Of a stretch of 64,000 nucleotides of DNA, positions 51,171 to 60,600 are shown piece by piece. The notes under the pieces were generated by a model, which worked only from the letters and a program-made list of their open reading frames with translations, was not told the DNA's origin and searched no databases. How positions within the stretch are numbered: position 1 is the first letter of the stretch; each line of letters begins with the position of its first letter. Both the position numbers and the translations under genes were made by a program. Where the stretch lies: positions 1 to 64,000 of the forward strand of contig CADBQN010000012.1 of the NCBI GenBank assembly GCA_902796855.1, written 5' to 3'. The stretch comes from an uncultured Bacillota bacterium (GTDB lineage Bacteria > Bacillota > Dehalobacteriia > UBA7702).

Positions 51171-51830
51171 TTATTCCAGCGCCAGCATTTCCTCGGTAAC
51201 TTCCGTCCCCGGGGGCACGATGACAAAATCATCGCTGTCCAGCTCTAATTTGAGCATTCTTTTCAGAACGCCGTAGGGCGCTTCCAGCTCCTCAAAATCG
51301 ACGGAAGCCGCTTTGGCCACCGGCGACAGGATGCGCATGGCCTTCTCGATATCGAAAAGACCGGTGTTGAGGATGGCAAAATGACTGTAGCCGCTGTACA
51401 TCGACTGCATGATCATATCGGCGCTTTCCTTGCCGTACTTGCGGACACAGTCATCGTACTCATTGGGTGCCGCCCGGACGCTGCGCAGCCAGCCCTGGGT
51501 AAAAAACATGCGGCCTTTGGGGCGCTCCGCTTTCAGACCATCATCGGAAAGCAGCAGGTTGATACAGTCCTCGCACTTTGGCAAAACGAGAGAAAAGCGT
51601 TCGGAACGCAATCCTAAAGTGGAGTTTCCGCAGCGCCCCATCGGCAGCAGCAGGTATTCAATATCCGTCAGGGAATCAATCAGCGCCTGAAGCGTATCGT
51701 GGAGCTTCTTTGGCAGATCGTGCAGGCCCGACTGGAGATAGACAACGGGGTAATCCAAGTTGTTTTCCCTCATCACCGCGTCGATTTCATCTTCTATATT
51801 GCGGCAGGCAACCATCATGTACTTGTTCAT
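51171..51830 (-). CDS. DUF1638-family protein
   Basis: 219 residues. It resembles DUF1638 proteins, recurrent neighbours of corrinoid methyltransferases whose function is unknown. Features are an N-terminal MMVACRNIEDEI, VVYLQSGLHDLPKKL, LLLPMGRCGNST, LVLPKCEDCINLLL and a C-terminal hydrophobic/acidic stretch. Conserved Cys (CEDC) and His residues could bind a metal. No signal peptide or membrane segment. It lies in the middle of the sigma-54 operon, 51 bp before the MetH-activation-like genes. Confidence 0.8.
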   Translation of the reverse strand: MNKYMMVACRNIEDEIDAVMRENNLDYPVVYLQSGLHDLPKKLHDTLQALIDSLTDIEYLLLPMGRCGNSTLGLRSERFSLVLPKCEDCINLLLSDDGLKAERPKGRMFFTQGWLRSVRAAPNEYDDCVRKYGKESADMIMQSMYSGYSHFAILNTGLFDIEKAMRILSPVAKAASVDFEELEAPYGVLKRMLKLELDSDDFVIVPPGTEVTEEMLALE

Positions 51831-51860
51831 TCCTATCCTTCTGAAACCTCCAAAATTTTT

Positions 51861-52352
51861 TTACTCGGCGAGGGTCATTCCGTCATCGCTTCCTTCAAAA
51901 TGGGGCAGGCGAATGACGCGGGCCCGGCCCCGGCTCACCGCCGGAATCGTGATGGTCCTGACAATGAGCTGCGCCGTTTCGCCGGAAACGTCGTTTTCCC
52001 GGGAGAAAGCGGCTTTTCGCGACGATGTCCGGCGGTCTTTTCCCGCCAGAAGGGTGAAGCGCCGTTCCGGCGGCGTATCGTTTTTCGACACGTTCAGGCG
52101 GCGGTCACGGCCGGCCAGGAGCGTGAAGTTCCCGCCGGGGGACGCGGCCGGCGCGTCTTTTTGCGCGGAGCGTTTGTCAGCGGCCCAAAGGGAGAAGCGG
52201 TTGTCGGCGCGGCCTGACGCCGGAGCGTTCCGGACAGCGCCGTTTCTGGACGCCGTCGCGCCGAATCTGTTTCTGTCCCGGCGTTCCGCTTTTTTTGTGG
52301 CGACACGCCGTTCTTTTCCCGCGAGCATCGTATATTTCTTATCTTTCGTCAT
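51861..52352 (-). CDS. Unrecognised protein with five exact 23-residue repeats
   Basis: 163 residues, no family recognised. An aromatic residue recurs at positions 7, 30, 53, 76 and 99, i.e. an exact 23-residue period. Each unit starts Phe/Tyr-Thr-Leu-Leu-Ala-Gly-Lys/Arg-Asp/Glu-Arg-Arg (units 1, 4 and 5 nearly identical; unit 3 FSLWAADKRS; unit 2 degenerate) and continues with a variable basic linker. A distinct C-terminal 45 residues (GETAQLIVRTITIPAV..., RLPHFEGSDDGM) follow. The protein is strongly basic and lacks cysteine. A good AAAGGAGG ribosome site precedes the ATG. It lies between the HyuA-like and DUF1638 genes, so it belongs to the operon. RNA, nucleotide or protein scaffolding are guesses. 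Confidence 0.8.
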   Translation of the reverse strand: MTKDKKYTMLAGKERRVATKKAERRDRNRFGATASRNGAVRNAPASGRADNRFSLWAADKRSAQKDAPAASPGGNFTLLAGRDRRLNVSKNDTPPERRFTLLAGKDRRTSSRKAAFSRENDVSGETAQLIVRTITIPAVSRGRARVIRLPHFEGSDDGMTLAE

Positions 52353-52549
52353 TTGAATAACCTCCTTTGCGCCGCCGCGGAACGGCGGCCGGTTCAGCCT
52401 TGCGGCGCTCCCGCGGCGGCGGGAGCTTCGCGGTTCGTGTCCTGATTCATTGTTTTCCGCAAAACACCATAGGGAGTTTTCAATTTTGAAATCGACGAGC
52501 TGTTTTTACAGCTGTTTTAGAAGAGAAACTCACGTTTTTTCCTGTTTTC

Positions 52550-54559
52550 CTATACCCAGGCCGGCAGGCCGACGGCAATGACGTCGATCTTTGTCTCAAT
52601 ATACAGATTGACGCTGCAGTTGGCGCTTTCGCTGAGCCTGGAATCCCGGCGCTCGACGAGGATTTTGTAATCGGCAATGCCCTGAGCAGCCATGTTTTCT
52701 CTTAAATGGGCTTTGCCGTCCTCAATGGCCCGCAGGACGACGTCCTCGGCCAGATCCTCAATGGTCTGCGCCTCTTCCGGCGCGGCGTCGGGGTCGCGGG
52801 TCACGTCGGTCTTGCCCCAGGGGGCGTAGATCGAGAGGTATTCCCCGCTTTGGTTCTGAACGACGAGGGAATAGATCGTCATCACCTCACCGGCGGCGGC
52901 GCCGACGGCGTTGGCCACGCCGTGATGGGCGGAAATCACGGGCTCCACGGCGAATTTCTCCGCCGGCCGCGGCAGCCAGGCGGCGATGGGCGCGCCGATA
53001 CCGACGATCCGGGTGTTGATTTTAAAATCAACGCTGAATAAACCGTTCTTTCGTTTTCCCATGGCGTTCCGGAAGTAGTATTCCGCCAAACCTTCATTCT
53101 CGGCGGCGGCGCCGTCCTGTTCCAGAACGCAGGTCAGCAGCGAACGACACATTTTTTCTTCCACCAGCTCCACGCAGAGCCGGCAGAAATCCTTCGCGCT
53201 CCCGCCGCGGTCGTTGGCGATGAGCTGGGCGGCGACTTCCGCCGCCTCCCTGTCGCCGACGTCGTACCGTCCCATGACGCAGAGCACGTCGGTGGGGGTG
53301 AAGCCCACCAGACCGACGACGCCGTACTCGACCAGCCGTTCAAGGCGGATGAAGTTCGGATCCGTACCGATGCGGCGTCCCAGCTCACAGACGGTGTGGG
53401 GGCCGTCGGCCAAAGCCTCCAAGGCGCGGCTTTGGATCTCCGTCAGTTCCACGCCGTTTTCCGGTTCCCGCAGCAGCTGGAAACCGTCGGCGGGGGAATA
53501 ACGGAAGAGGCCGGCGGCGCGGTGGCGCAGCGCCATGAGCTCATCCTTGTAGTGGGGGTACTCCGCCGCGACGACGGAGACGGGGCGGCTGCGCCGGGGG
53601 CCGACCTCCCAGGCACCGGTCTCAGGATTCCGGGAGAAATAACTGTCGCCGCCGAGGCCGAAGGTAAAGGCGTTAACCGCCGAGACCCGCGTGCGCCAGC
53701 CGCCGACATCGGCGCCTTCCTTCGTCAGCCGGGGCTTCCCATTGGCGAGGATCGCCACGTCGGTGGTGGTGCCGCCCATATCGCAGACGAGGCCGTTCCT
53801 GACGTCGTTCAGATACGTGGCCCCGATGATGCTGGCGGCGGGACCGGAAAGAATCGTCTCAATGGGGCGTTCCAAGGCGATGGTCTCGTTCATCAGGCTG
53901 CCATCGCCTTTGACGATCATCAGCGGCGCCGCCATGTCCCGTTCCGCCATAGCCCGTTTCACGGCGGCCATCAGCTCGGCGATGACGGAAATCAGCTTGG
54001 CGTTGAGCACGGCGGTGTTCGTCCGCTCCCGCATGCCGATGGTGCCGGTGAGCTCATGGGCCATGATCACCGGCAGGTCGAGAATGGAGCCGAGGAGTTC
54101 CTTTGCCCTGTTCTCGTGGTCCGGGTTGCGGACACTGAAGATGCCGGAGATGGCCACGGCGTCGACTTGACCGCGAAGGGAACGCGCCGCGTCGGCGACG
54201 GCCTCTTCGTCCAGGGGCGTTTCTTCCCGGCCGGAGACGCCGATGGCGCCGGGGATCCGCCGCAGTTCGCAGGGGGGCAGATCGGAACCGTCGTCGTCAA
54301 AGCCGAGGAGCAGCAGGCCGACGCGGCAGCCGTTGTTTTCCACAATGGCGTTCGTCGCCAATGTCGTTGAGAGCGCCACGTAATCGACGCTTTTCAGCGC
54401 CTCACCGTCGAGCTTTGCCAAAACGCCGCGGATGCCGCGGATCAGATCCTCATGGGTCGTCATCGCTTTGGCCTCCGAAAGAATGCGCTTTGTTTCCCGC
54501 TCCAAGACGACGCCGTCGGTGTAGGTACCGCCGGTGTCGATGCCCAGTACCATTGTCAT
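52550..54559 (-). CDS. HyuA-like ASKHA-fold protein (hydantoinase/oxoprolinase family)
   Basis: 669 residues. The N-terminal actin-like ATP-binding motif GIDTGGTYTDGVV and the second phosphate motif CDMGGTTTDVAI are intact, with ALSTTLATNAIVE and GPAASIIGA between them. This is the HyuA/oxoprolinase A family, but no HyuB partner is present. Corrinoid activators of the RACo/RamA type also use an ASKHA ATPase. The operon context therefore suggests ATP-driven activation of a corrinoid protein rather than hydantoin hydrolysis (inference). The start ATG at 54559 follows GGGAGGAA. It is the first gene behind the sigma-54 promoter at 54628. Confidence 0.88.
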   Translation of the reverse strand: MTMVLGIDTGGTYTDGVVLERETKRILSEAKAMTTHEDLIRGIRGVLAKLDGEALKSVDYVALSTTLATNAIVENNGCRVGLLLLGFDDDGSDLPPCELRRIPGAIGVSGREETPLDEEAVADAARSLRGQVDAVAISGIFSVRNPDHENRAKELLGSILDLPVIMAHELTGTIGMRERTNTAVLNAKLISVIAELMAAVKRAMAERDMAAPLMIVKGDGSLMNETIALERPIETILSGPAASIIGATYLNDVRNGLVCDMGGTTTDVAILANGKPRLTKEGADVGGWRTRVSAVNAFTFGLGGDSYFSRNPETGAWEVGPRRSRPVSVVAAEYPHYKDELMALRHRAAGLFRYSPADGFQLLREPENGVELTEIQSRALEALADGPHTVCELGRRIGTDPNFIRLERLVEYGVVGLVGFTPTDVLCVMGRYDVGDREAAEVAAQLIANDRGGSAKDFCRLCVELVEEKMCRSLLTCVLEQDGAAAENEGLAEYYFRNAMGKRKNGLFSVDFKINTRIVGIGAPIAAWLPRPAEKFAVEPVISAHHGVANAVGAAAGEVMTIYSLVVQNQSGEYLSIYAPWGKTDVTRDPDAAPEEAQTIEDLAEDVVLRAIEDGKAHLRENMAAQGIADYKILVERRDSRLSESANCSVNLYIETKIDVIAVGLPAWV

Positions 54560-54627
54560 TGTTTGATTCCTCCCGTGGATCATGGTGGTGTGTCGTGTCC
54601 GATGCTGTTCTCTATACCTATATTCTT

Positions 54628-54644
54628 CGCAAGAACTGTGCCAA
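54628..54644 (-). promoter_or_regulatory. Sigma-54 (-24/-12) promoter of the HyuA/DUF1638 operon
   Basis: Minus strand reads TTGGCACAGTTCTTGCG: GG (54642-54641), ten bases, GC (54630-54629). Exact consensus spacing; it predicts a start near 54617 and a leader of about 58 nt. Confidence 0.95.
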
Positions 54645-54708
54645 AAACCGCGTTTTGAAAACATTTTTTATCGCGGTCTCAGACAGGGCTTTTTTTTAGT
54701 TCGACCCA

Positions 54709-54741
54709 AAAAAGAAAAAAGAGCGGAAGTCCCTTCCGCTC
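54709..54741 (-). terminator. Intrinsic terminator of the second sigma-54 activator gene
   Basis: gagcggaag-tcc-cttccgctc stem (54721-54741), followed on the minus strand by TTTTTTCTTTTTTGG. Confidence 0.9.
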
Positions 54742-54761
54742 AAAAATGATTTATTTGTACA

Positions 54762-54775
54762 AAAATGATGCAAAT
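54762..54775 (-). promoter_or_regulatory. Candidate upstream activator site (UAS 2)
   Basis: ATTTGCATCATTTT on the minus strand, 120 bp upstream of the -24 element, the twin of the site at 47186-47199. It lies between the activator gene end and its terminator. Confidence 0.5.
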
Positions 54776-54788
54776 GTATTATTTTGAT

Positions 54789-56183
54789 TCATTTTAATCC
54801 GTATTTTTTCACCCGGTACACCAGCGCCTGGCGCGTCATACCCAGCGCCCTGGCGGCGGCGGCCATGTTGCCTTTGGCCTCCCGCAGCGCCGCGGCGATT
54901 TCTTCCCGCTCCCGCTCGTGGATGTCCTCCATCACCGTCTTTGCCGCGGCGGCGGCGCGCGGCGGCGGTTCCACGGGCACCAACGGCGTCTCTTCCAGGG
55001 AACCGTCCTCAAAGAGGTACGTCGGCAGGGCGCTGAACCCGATGCCCTGACCGTTCTCGGTGAAATTCATCGCCGACTCAATGGCGTGCTTCAGCTGGCG
55101 CACGTTGCCGGGCCAGGGAAAGCTCTGGAAAAAGTCCATGACCTCGTCGGCCACGCCGATGACGTTTTTGTGGAAACGCCGGTTGTAGCGGGAAATGAAG
55201 TGGGAGACCAGCAGCGGGATGTCCTCCCGCCGCTCCATCAGGGAGGGGATGCGGATATAGACGACGGAAAGGCGGTAAAAGAGGTCGCGGCGGAGGATGC
55301 CCCGTTCCACGGCGGCCTGGGGCAGCTCGTTGCTGCTGCTGATGACGCGGACGTCGATGGGCTCCCCTTTGCCGGAGCCGAGCTTATAGACGGTCTTTTC
55401 TTCCAGCACCCGCAGGAGCTTCGCCTGGGAGGCAAGGGGCATCGAGTTCATCTCGTCGAGAAAGACCGTGCCGCCTTTGGCCTGGAGAAAAAGACCCTCC
55501 CGCTCCACGGCGCCGGTGTAAACGCCCTTTGTCGTGCCGAAGAGGATCCCTTCCAGCAGGTTTTCGGGGATGGCGGCGCAGTTCACCGCCAAAAAGGGGC
55601 CGTCCCGCCTGTCGCTGTGCTGGTGGATCGTCCTGGCGAAGACCTCCTTGCCGGTGCCGGTGGCGCCGACGAGCATCACGGCGGAATTGCTCTTTGCCGC
55701 TTTCAGCGCCGTGCGGCGGCAGTCGGCAAAAACGGGGCTTTCGCCGATGAGATCGAGATTGGCCGAGGATTTCACCGCCGTCCGCTTTTTCACCGCGGTC
55801 TCGGCGGCCTTTCGCGGCTCGGCGGCGGCCCGTTTCACGATGAGGTATGCGCCGACGACGCGGCCGTCCTCGACCAGCGGCGACGCGGCGCAGTCGCGGG
55901 TGACTTCCGTTTCGCCAAGGCGGTAAGTGAACCCCTCCCGGGTCACCGTCCGCCGCTCCCGGATCGCCCGCAGAATGGGGCTGTCCTGGGGATCGAAATC
56001 AAAGAGATCCATCCAAAAACTGCCGTAGAGCTGATCCCGCAAAAGGGCGTCACCGTCGGCCATGGCCCTGTTCATATAGACGATGCGCCCCTGGAGATCG
56101 CAGACGCAGACACCGTCGCCAATGGCGTCGAAGATCTCGGCGCTGACGTTGTCGATGGCAAACAGACCGTCGGAAAGACTCAC
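54789..56183 (-). CDS. Sigma-54-dependent transcriptional activator with PAS domain (second)
   Basis: 464 residues starting with GTG at 56183 after GGAGGG. The PAS domain (about 12-110: DAIGDGVCVCDLQGRIVYMN) is followed by the AAA+ domain with Walker A GATGTGKE, FLDEMNSMP and the loop GVYTGA. The C-terminal Fis-type HTH is MAAAARALGMTRQALVYRVKKYG. It is paralogous to the activator at 47266-48738 and shares its HTH almost residue for residue. That fits the matching candidate activator sites: both may recognise the same DNA while sensing different signals. Confidence 0.95.
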   Translation of the reverse strand: MSLSDGLFAIDNVSAEIFDAIGDGVCVCDLQGRIVYMNRAMADGDALLRDQLYGSFWMDLFDFDPQDSPILRAIRERRTVTREGFTYRLGETEVTRDCAASPLVEDGRVVGAYLIVKRAAAEPRKAAETAVKKRTAVKSSANLDLIGESPVFADCRRTALKAAKSNSAVMLVGATGTGKEVFARTIHQHSDRRDGPFLAVNCAAIPENLLEGILFGTTKGVYTGAVEREGLFLQAKGGTVFLDEMNSMPLASQAKLLRVLEEKTVYKLGSGKGEPIDVRVISSSNELPQAAVERGILRRDLFYRLSVVYIRIPSLMERREDIPLLVSHFISRYNRRFHKNVIGVADEVMDFFQSFPWPGNVRQLKHAIESAMNFTENGQGIGFSALPTYLFEDGSLEETPLVPVEPPPRAAAAAKTVMEDIHEREREEIAAALREAKGNMAAAARALGMTRQALVYRVKKYGLK

Positions 56184-56237
56184 GCTTAGCCCTCCTTTCC
56201 GAAAAAATCCTTTTGTTCCCCTTTGGGAAACGGTTCT

Positions 56238-56286
56238 AAAAAGCGCCGCTCCCGCCGGGAGGATCGCTCCCGGCGGCAGGCGGCGC
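56238..56286 (-). terminator. Intrinsic terminator of the PrsA-like gene
   Basis: Long GC-rich stem (gcgccgc... / ...gcggcgc, with an inner cgccgggag/ctcccggcg helix), followed on the minus strand by TTTTT. Confidence 0.9.
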
Positions 56287-56303
56287 CCGCGTTCAAAACA
56301 TCA

Positions 56304-57452
56304 TTACTCTTCCGTCGCTTCGCCGTCGTCCGCGGCATCATCGGCGCTGTCGTCACTGTCGGCGGCGGTACTGTCATCGCCTTCATCGGCGGCGGCGTCA
56401 TCGTCTTCGGCGGCAGCCTCATCATCAGTGGCGTCGGGACCGTAGTTGATGACGATTTCCGATTCTTCCTCAAACTGTTCCATATAATCGGAAACGAGGG
56501 TCTGCTTCTGTTCGTTGAGGAGATTCGTTTTGATCGTTTCCACCAGCTGGTCGAAGTCGTGATCGGCGTCCTGGAGGCCGGTGCAGAGGATGATGTGATA
56601 ACCGTAGCTGCTCTTGACCGGTTCCTTCGTATACTGGCCTTCCTCGGTGAGCTCAAAAGAAGCGGCGGTAAATTCTTCCACATAGGAGCTGGCCGCGGCG
56701 GTAAAGGAGCCGTCCAGAGCGCCGCCGTTGGCGGCGGAGGCGGTATCGTCGGAATGATCTTTGGCGAGTTCGGCAAAGTCAGCGCCGCCGTCCAGTTCCT
56801 TGATGAGTTCTTTGGCTTCCGCTTCGGCGGCGGCCCATTCCTCATCGGTATAGACGGCATTGCCGCTCTCATCGGTCTCCGGTTCCCGGCCGTCGGCGGC
56901 TTCGGGTGAGATCAAAATATGGGAAACGGTGCGGTTATCGTATTCTTCCGGCGCTTCCTCGTATTTGGCTTTGGCTTCGTCGTCGCTGACTTCCACGCCT
57001 TCCTTTTTGGCGAGGGCGTCGCCGAGTTTTTCCGAATAGAGATCGGAGGCGATGATCATCCGCAGCGTATCCTCGCTGAGACCGTATTGAGTCTGGATCG
57101 TAGAGACCGCTTCGGAATAGGCTTTTTTATCCTCGACGCCGAGCATTTCAAAGCAATATTCGTCGATTTCCTTCGCCGACGGGGCGCAGTTTTCCTTTTC
57201 GCAGGCCTGCTTCACCTCTTCCATATAGACCAGGGACTGAATGGCCTGGCTCTGGAGCATTTCGCCCATATCGCTGCTGAGGTCGTAGTCGGAGCCGATG
57301 CCGTACATCGACATCATGTAGGTCACGTATTCCTCATAGGATTCCCGGGAAATCTTTTCCCCGTTCACCGTCGCCACCGGTTCCGCGCCGCAGGCGGTCA
57401 GCGCCAGGGCAAAGACGGCGCAAAAAAACAGAGCGATCATTCTTCTTTTCAT
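56304..57452 (-). CDS. PrsA-like parvulin-type peptidyl-prolyl isomerase lipoprotein
   Basis: 382 residues. A lipoprotein signal ends at LALTACGAE (Cys ~20). SurA/PrsA-type N-terminal helices follow (VATVNGEKISRESYEEYV). The parvulin domain spans about 185-320 (VSHILISP, DFAELAKDHSDDTAS, SYGYHIILC). The C-terminal ~45 residues are almost only Asp, Glu and Ala, an unusual acidic tail. It is expected to help secreted proteins fold outside the membrane. The ATG at 57452 starts a proper signal peptide; the open frame upstream is ignored. Confidence 0.92.
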   Translation of the reverse strand: MKRRMIALFFCAVFALALTACGAEPVATVNGEKISRESYEEYVTYMMSMYGIGSDYDLSSDMGEMLQSQAIQSLVYMEEVKQACEKENCAPSAKEIDEYCFEMLGVEDKKAYSEAVSTIQTQYGLSEDTLRMIIASDLYSEKLGDALAKKEGVEVSDDEAKAKYEEAPEEYDNRTVSHILISPEAADGREPETDESGNAVYTDEEWAAAEAEAKELIKELDGGADFAELAKDHSDDTASAANGGALDGSFTAAASSYVEEFTAASFELTEEGQYTKEPVKSSYGYHIILCTGLQDADHDFDQLVETIKTNLLNEQKQTLVSDYMEQFEEESEIVINYGPDATDDEAAAEDDDAAADEGDDSTAADSDDSADDAADDGEATEE

Positions 57453-57604
57453 AAAGTTCGTTTCCACCTTTCCGGTTGATTCCGTATTATTATAATCCAT
57501 TTTCACCGATAATTCAACTGCCGCCGCGTCATTTCCCCGACTCCGCCGCAAAAGTTACCAAAGAGGCCCAAAAGCGGACAATCGGCGGACAAACGCGGCC
57601 GGGT

Positions 57605-60600
57605 TCATTTCTGCGCCGCCATTTTCTCCTCTTTCCGCTTCCGCTCCCGCTTCATTTCCTGATAGCGGGCAAGATAAGCCAGGACCTTGATGGTGAAAAG
57701 CAGGGCGTTATCGCAGGTCAGCCTCCCGGTGATGATCTTCATTTCCAGGGTGTTGCCCATGGAGAACTCAAAATGGCGGCCGAATTCCCGCATCAGCGTC
57801 ATCAGGTCGTCGCCGTCGACGTTGTTCAGGCCGTTGAAGGTCACGCGGAACTCGTGATAATTCTGGGACACCGAGGTGATGCCCAGCGGCGCCACGAGGA
57901 GCTTCAGCCGAATCACCAAAAAGAGATTGTAGACGGAATCCGGCACCGAGCCGAAGCGGTCTTCCAGCTCGTTCATGCACCGTTTCAGCTCCGCGGCGGT
58001 GTCGATCTCGGCGATCTGTTTATAGACGGCCAATTTCGTCTCGCCGTCGCCGACGTAGTCCTCGGGGAGATATGCGGAACTCAGGATATCGATGGGCACT
58101 TCCTCTTTGGGCTTTTTCGTCGGTTCGCCGCTGAGGCGGTGAACTTCCTCTTCGATGAGGCGGCAGTACATGTCGAAACCGACGGAAGCCATGTGCCCGT
58201 GCTGTTCCGAACCGAGGAGATTGCCGGTGCCGCGGATCTCCATATCCCGCATGGCGATCTTAAAGCCGCTGCCGAGATCGGTGTAGTCCCGAATGGCGGC
58301 GAGGCGCTTCTGCGCCGGGGTGTTCAGCAGTTTGCCCCGGGGATAGAAAAAATAGGCGAAGGCCTGCTGACGGCCGCGGCCCACCCGGCCCCTAAGCTGG
58401 TACATCTGGGAGAGGCCGTAGCGATCCGCCTCGTCGACGATGAGGGTGTTGACGTTGGAGAGGTCGATCCCCGATTCCACGATGGTGGTGCAGAGGAGGA
58501 TATCCCCTTTCCCTTCCATAAAATCCATCATCGTCGTTTCCAAAGCCCGTTCCCCCATGCGGCCGTGGGCCACCAGGACCCGCGCCTCGGGGACAAAGGA
58601 TTTGATCGTCGCGGCGACGCCCATCAGGTCGTCGATGCGGTTGTGAATGTAGTAAATCTGACCGCCGCGCTCGATCTCCCGGGAAAGGGCCTCTTTCAGC
58701 AGGAGGCTCTGATATTCCATCACATAGGTGCGGACGGGCCGCCGGTACCGCGGCGGCGTCTCGATGATGCTGATGTCCCTGATGCCGACGAGGGACATGT
58801 GGAGCGTCCGCGGGATCGGCGTCGCCGACATCGCCAGAATGTCGATGTTCTCCTTCAGGGATTTGAGCTTTTCCTTCTGACCGACGCCAAAGCGCTGTTC
58901 CTCGTCGATGACGAGAAGGCCAAGGTCTTTAAAAGCGATGTCCGCGTTGATGACCTTGTGGGTGCCGATGACGATATCGACGAGGCCCGAGGCGAGGCCC
59001 TCTTTGACCGCCTTCTGTTCCTCTTCGGTCTTAAAGCGGCTCAAAGCGCCGATCCTCACGCCGAAGCGGTCCAGCCGCTCGTGGAAGGTGCGCTCGTGCT
59101 GCTGGGCCAGAACCGTCGTGGGGACGAGAATGGCCACCTGCTTGCCGTCGAGGACGGCCTTAAAGGCGGCGCGGAGCGCCACCTCGGTCTTGCCGTAACC
59201 CACGTCACCGCAGAGCAGGCGATCCATGGGGCGGCCGCTTTCCATATCGGCTTTCACGGCGGCGATGGCCTCGGTCTGATCCGGCGTTTCCTCAAAGGGG
59301 AAGTCCGCTTCCATCTCCCGCTGCCATTCGCTGTCCGGGGAAAAGGCGTGGCCCCGGGCGGCGTTGCGGGCGGCGTAAAGGCGGATCAGTTCCTCGGCCA
59401 TTTCCCGGACGGAAGCGCGCACCTTCTCCTTGGTGTTCTTCCAGTCCCTGCCGCCGAGTTTGTTGACTTTCGGCGCGGCAGCGCCCTCGCTGCCGATGTA
59501 TTTTTGGATCAGATCCATCTGATCGGTGGGGATGTAGAGCTTGTCGGTGCCCTCGTAACGGATCAGCAGATAATCCCGCTCCGTCTCGTCGACGGCCAGC
59601 CGCTCGATCCCCATATAGCGGCCGATGCCGTGGGTATCGTGGACAACGTAATCGCCGACTTTTAAATCGACGAAGGAAGAGATGGGCTTCGACTTTTTCC
59701 GCCGCCGCGGCCCCTGTTTTTCCTTTTTCGCCGTCTGGCCGAGATCCCCCTCGGCCAGGAAAAAGGCGGGGGTCTCGTAGGATTCCACGCTCTTTTGCAG
59801 CGGGAACATCACCACGCGGCAGTTCTTCAGCTGCCGGGAGGCGACGAGCCCTTCCAGCTTCGTTTTGCCGTTTTCGTCGGCGGCGCAGAAATAGACGGGG
59901 CCCTTTTCGCAGAGGGCTTCCAATTCCTCGACGCGTTCCTCCACCGGGCGATAGAACGAAAATTCCCGCAGGGGAACGGTGTTCATTCGGGTCGTGCGGA
60001 AGCCTGTCGGCACCTGGATATAGGAAAAAATGAGGAGCCGGTGCTGATCCAGGGCGGCGAAGGTATGGGCTTTATTGCGGAACATTTCCCCGTAGCCCGA
60101 AAGAGTCTCCCCGGAGCGATACAGCTCATAGGTAATTTCCCGCATCTCCCGGTCGTCCTCTTCCATGGCTTTGCCGATGGCGGCGGGCTCCTCGATGAAG
60201 ATCATGCCGTCTTTGGGGAGGTAGTCCTCGAGATACGCTTCCTTATAAAAATAGGAGAGGAGCTGTTCCGTGATATCGGCGTAGGCGCCCTCGGCGACGT
60301 AGTCCAAAAGCCGCTCCGTCCGTTCGACGCAGCGCCGCTTACTGACGTCCCGCAGCTTGGCGGCGCGTTTGGCGCTGTCGCGCCGGATCCGCTCAACGCC
60401 GTTGGCCCGGATCTTTTCCGGGAGGAAAAAGGCGCTCCCCGGGCTGATGACGGCCTTTTTGATCTCACCCCTGGAGACCTGGGTCTCGGGATCGAAAAGG
60501 CGGATCGACTCGATCTCATCGTCAAAAAAATCAACGCGGCAGGGCCACGCCGAAGACGGCGGGAAAATATCCACGACACTGCCGCGGACGCTGAAGAACC

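Noticed and set aside
57476-59665. Long plus-strand open frame opposite mfd (and similar long antisense frames opposite tig, mttB, the transporters and htpG)
   Set aside because: These arise from the high GC third-codon bias of the true minus-strand genes. Their translations are low-complexity and match no family, and they lack ribosome sites.
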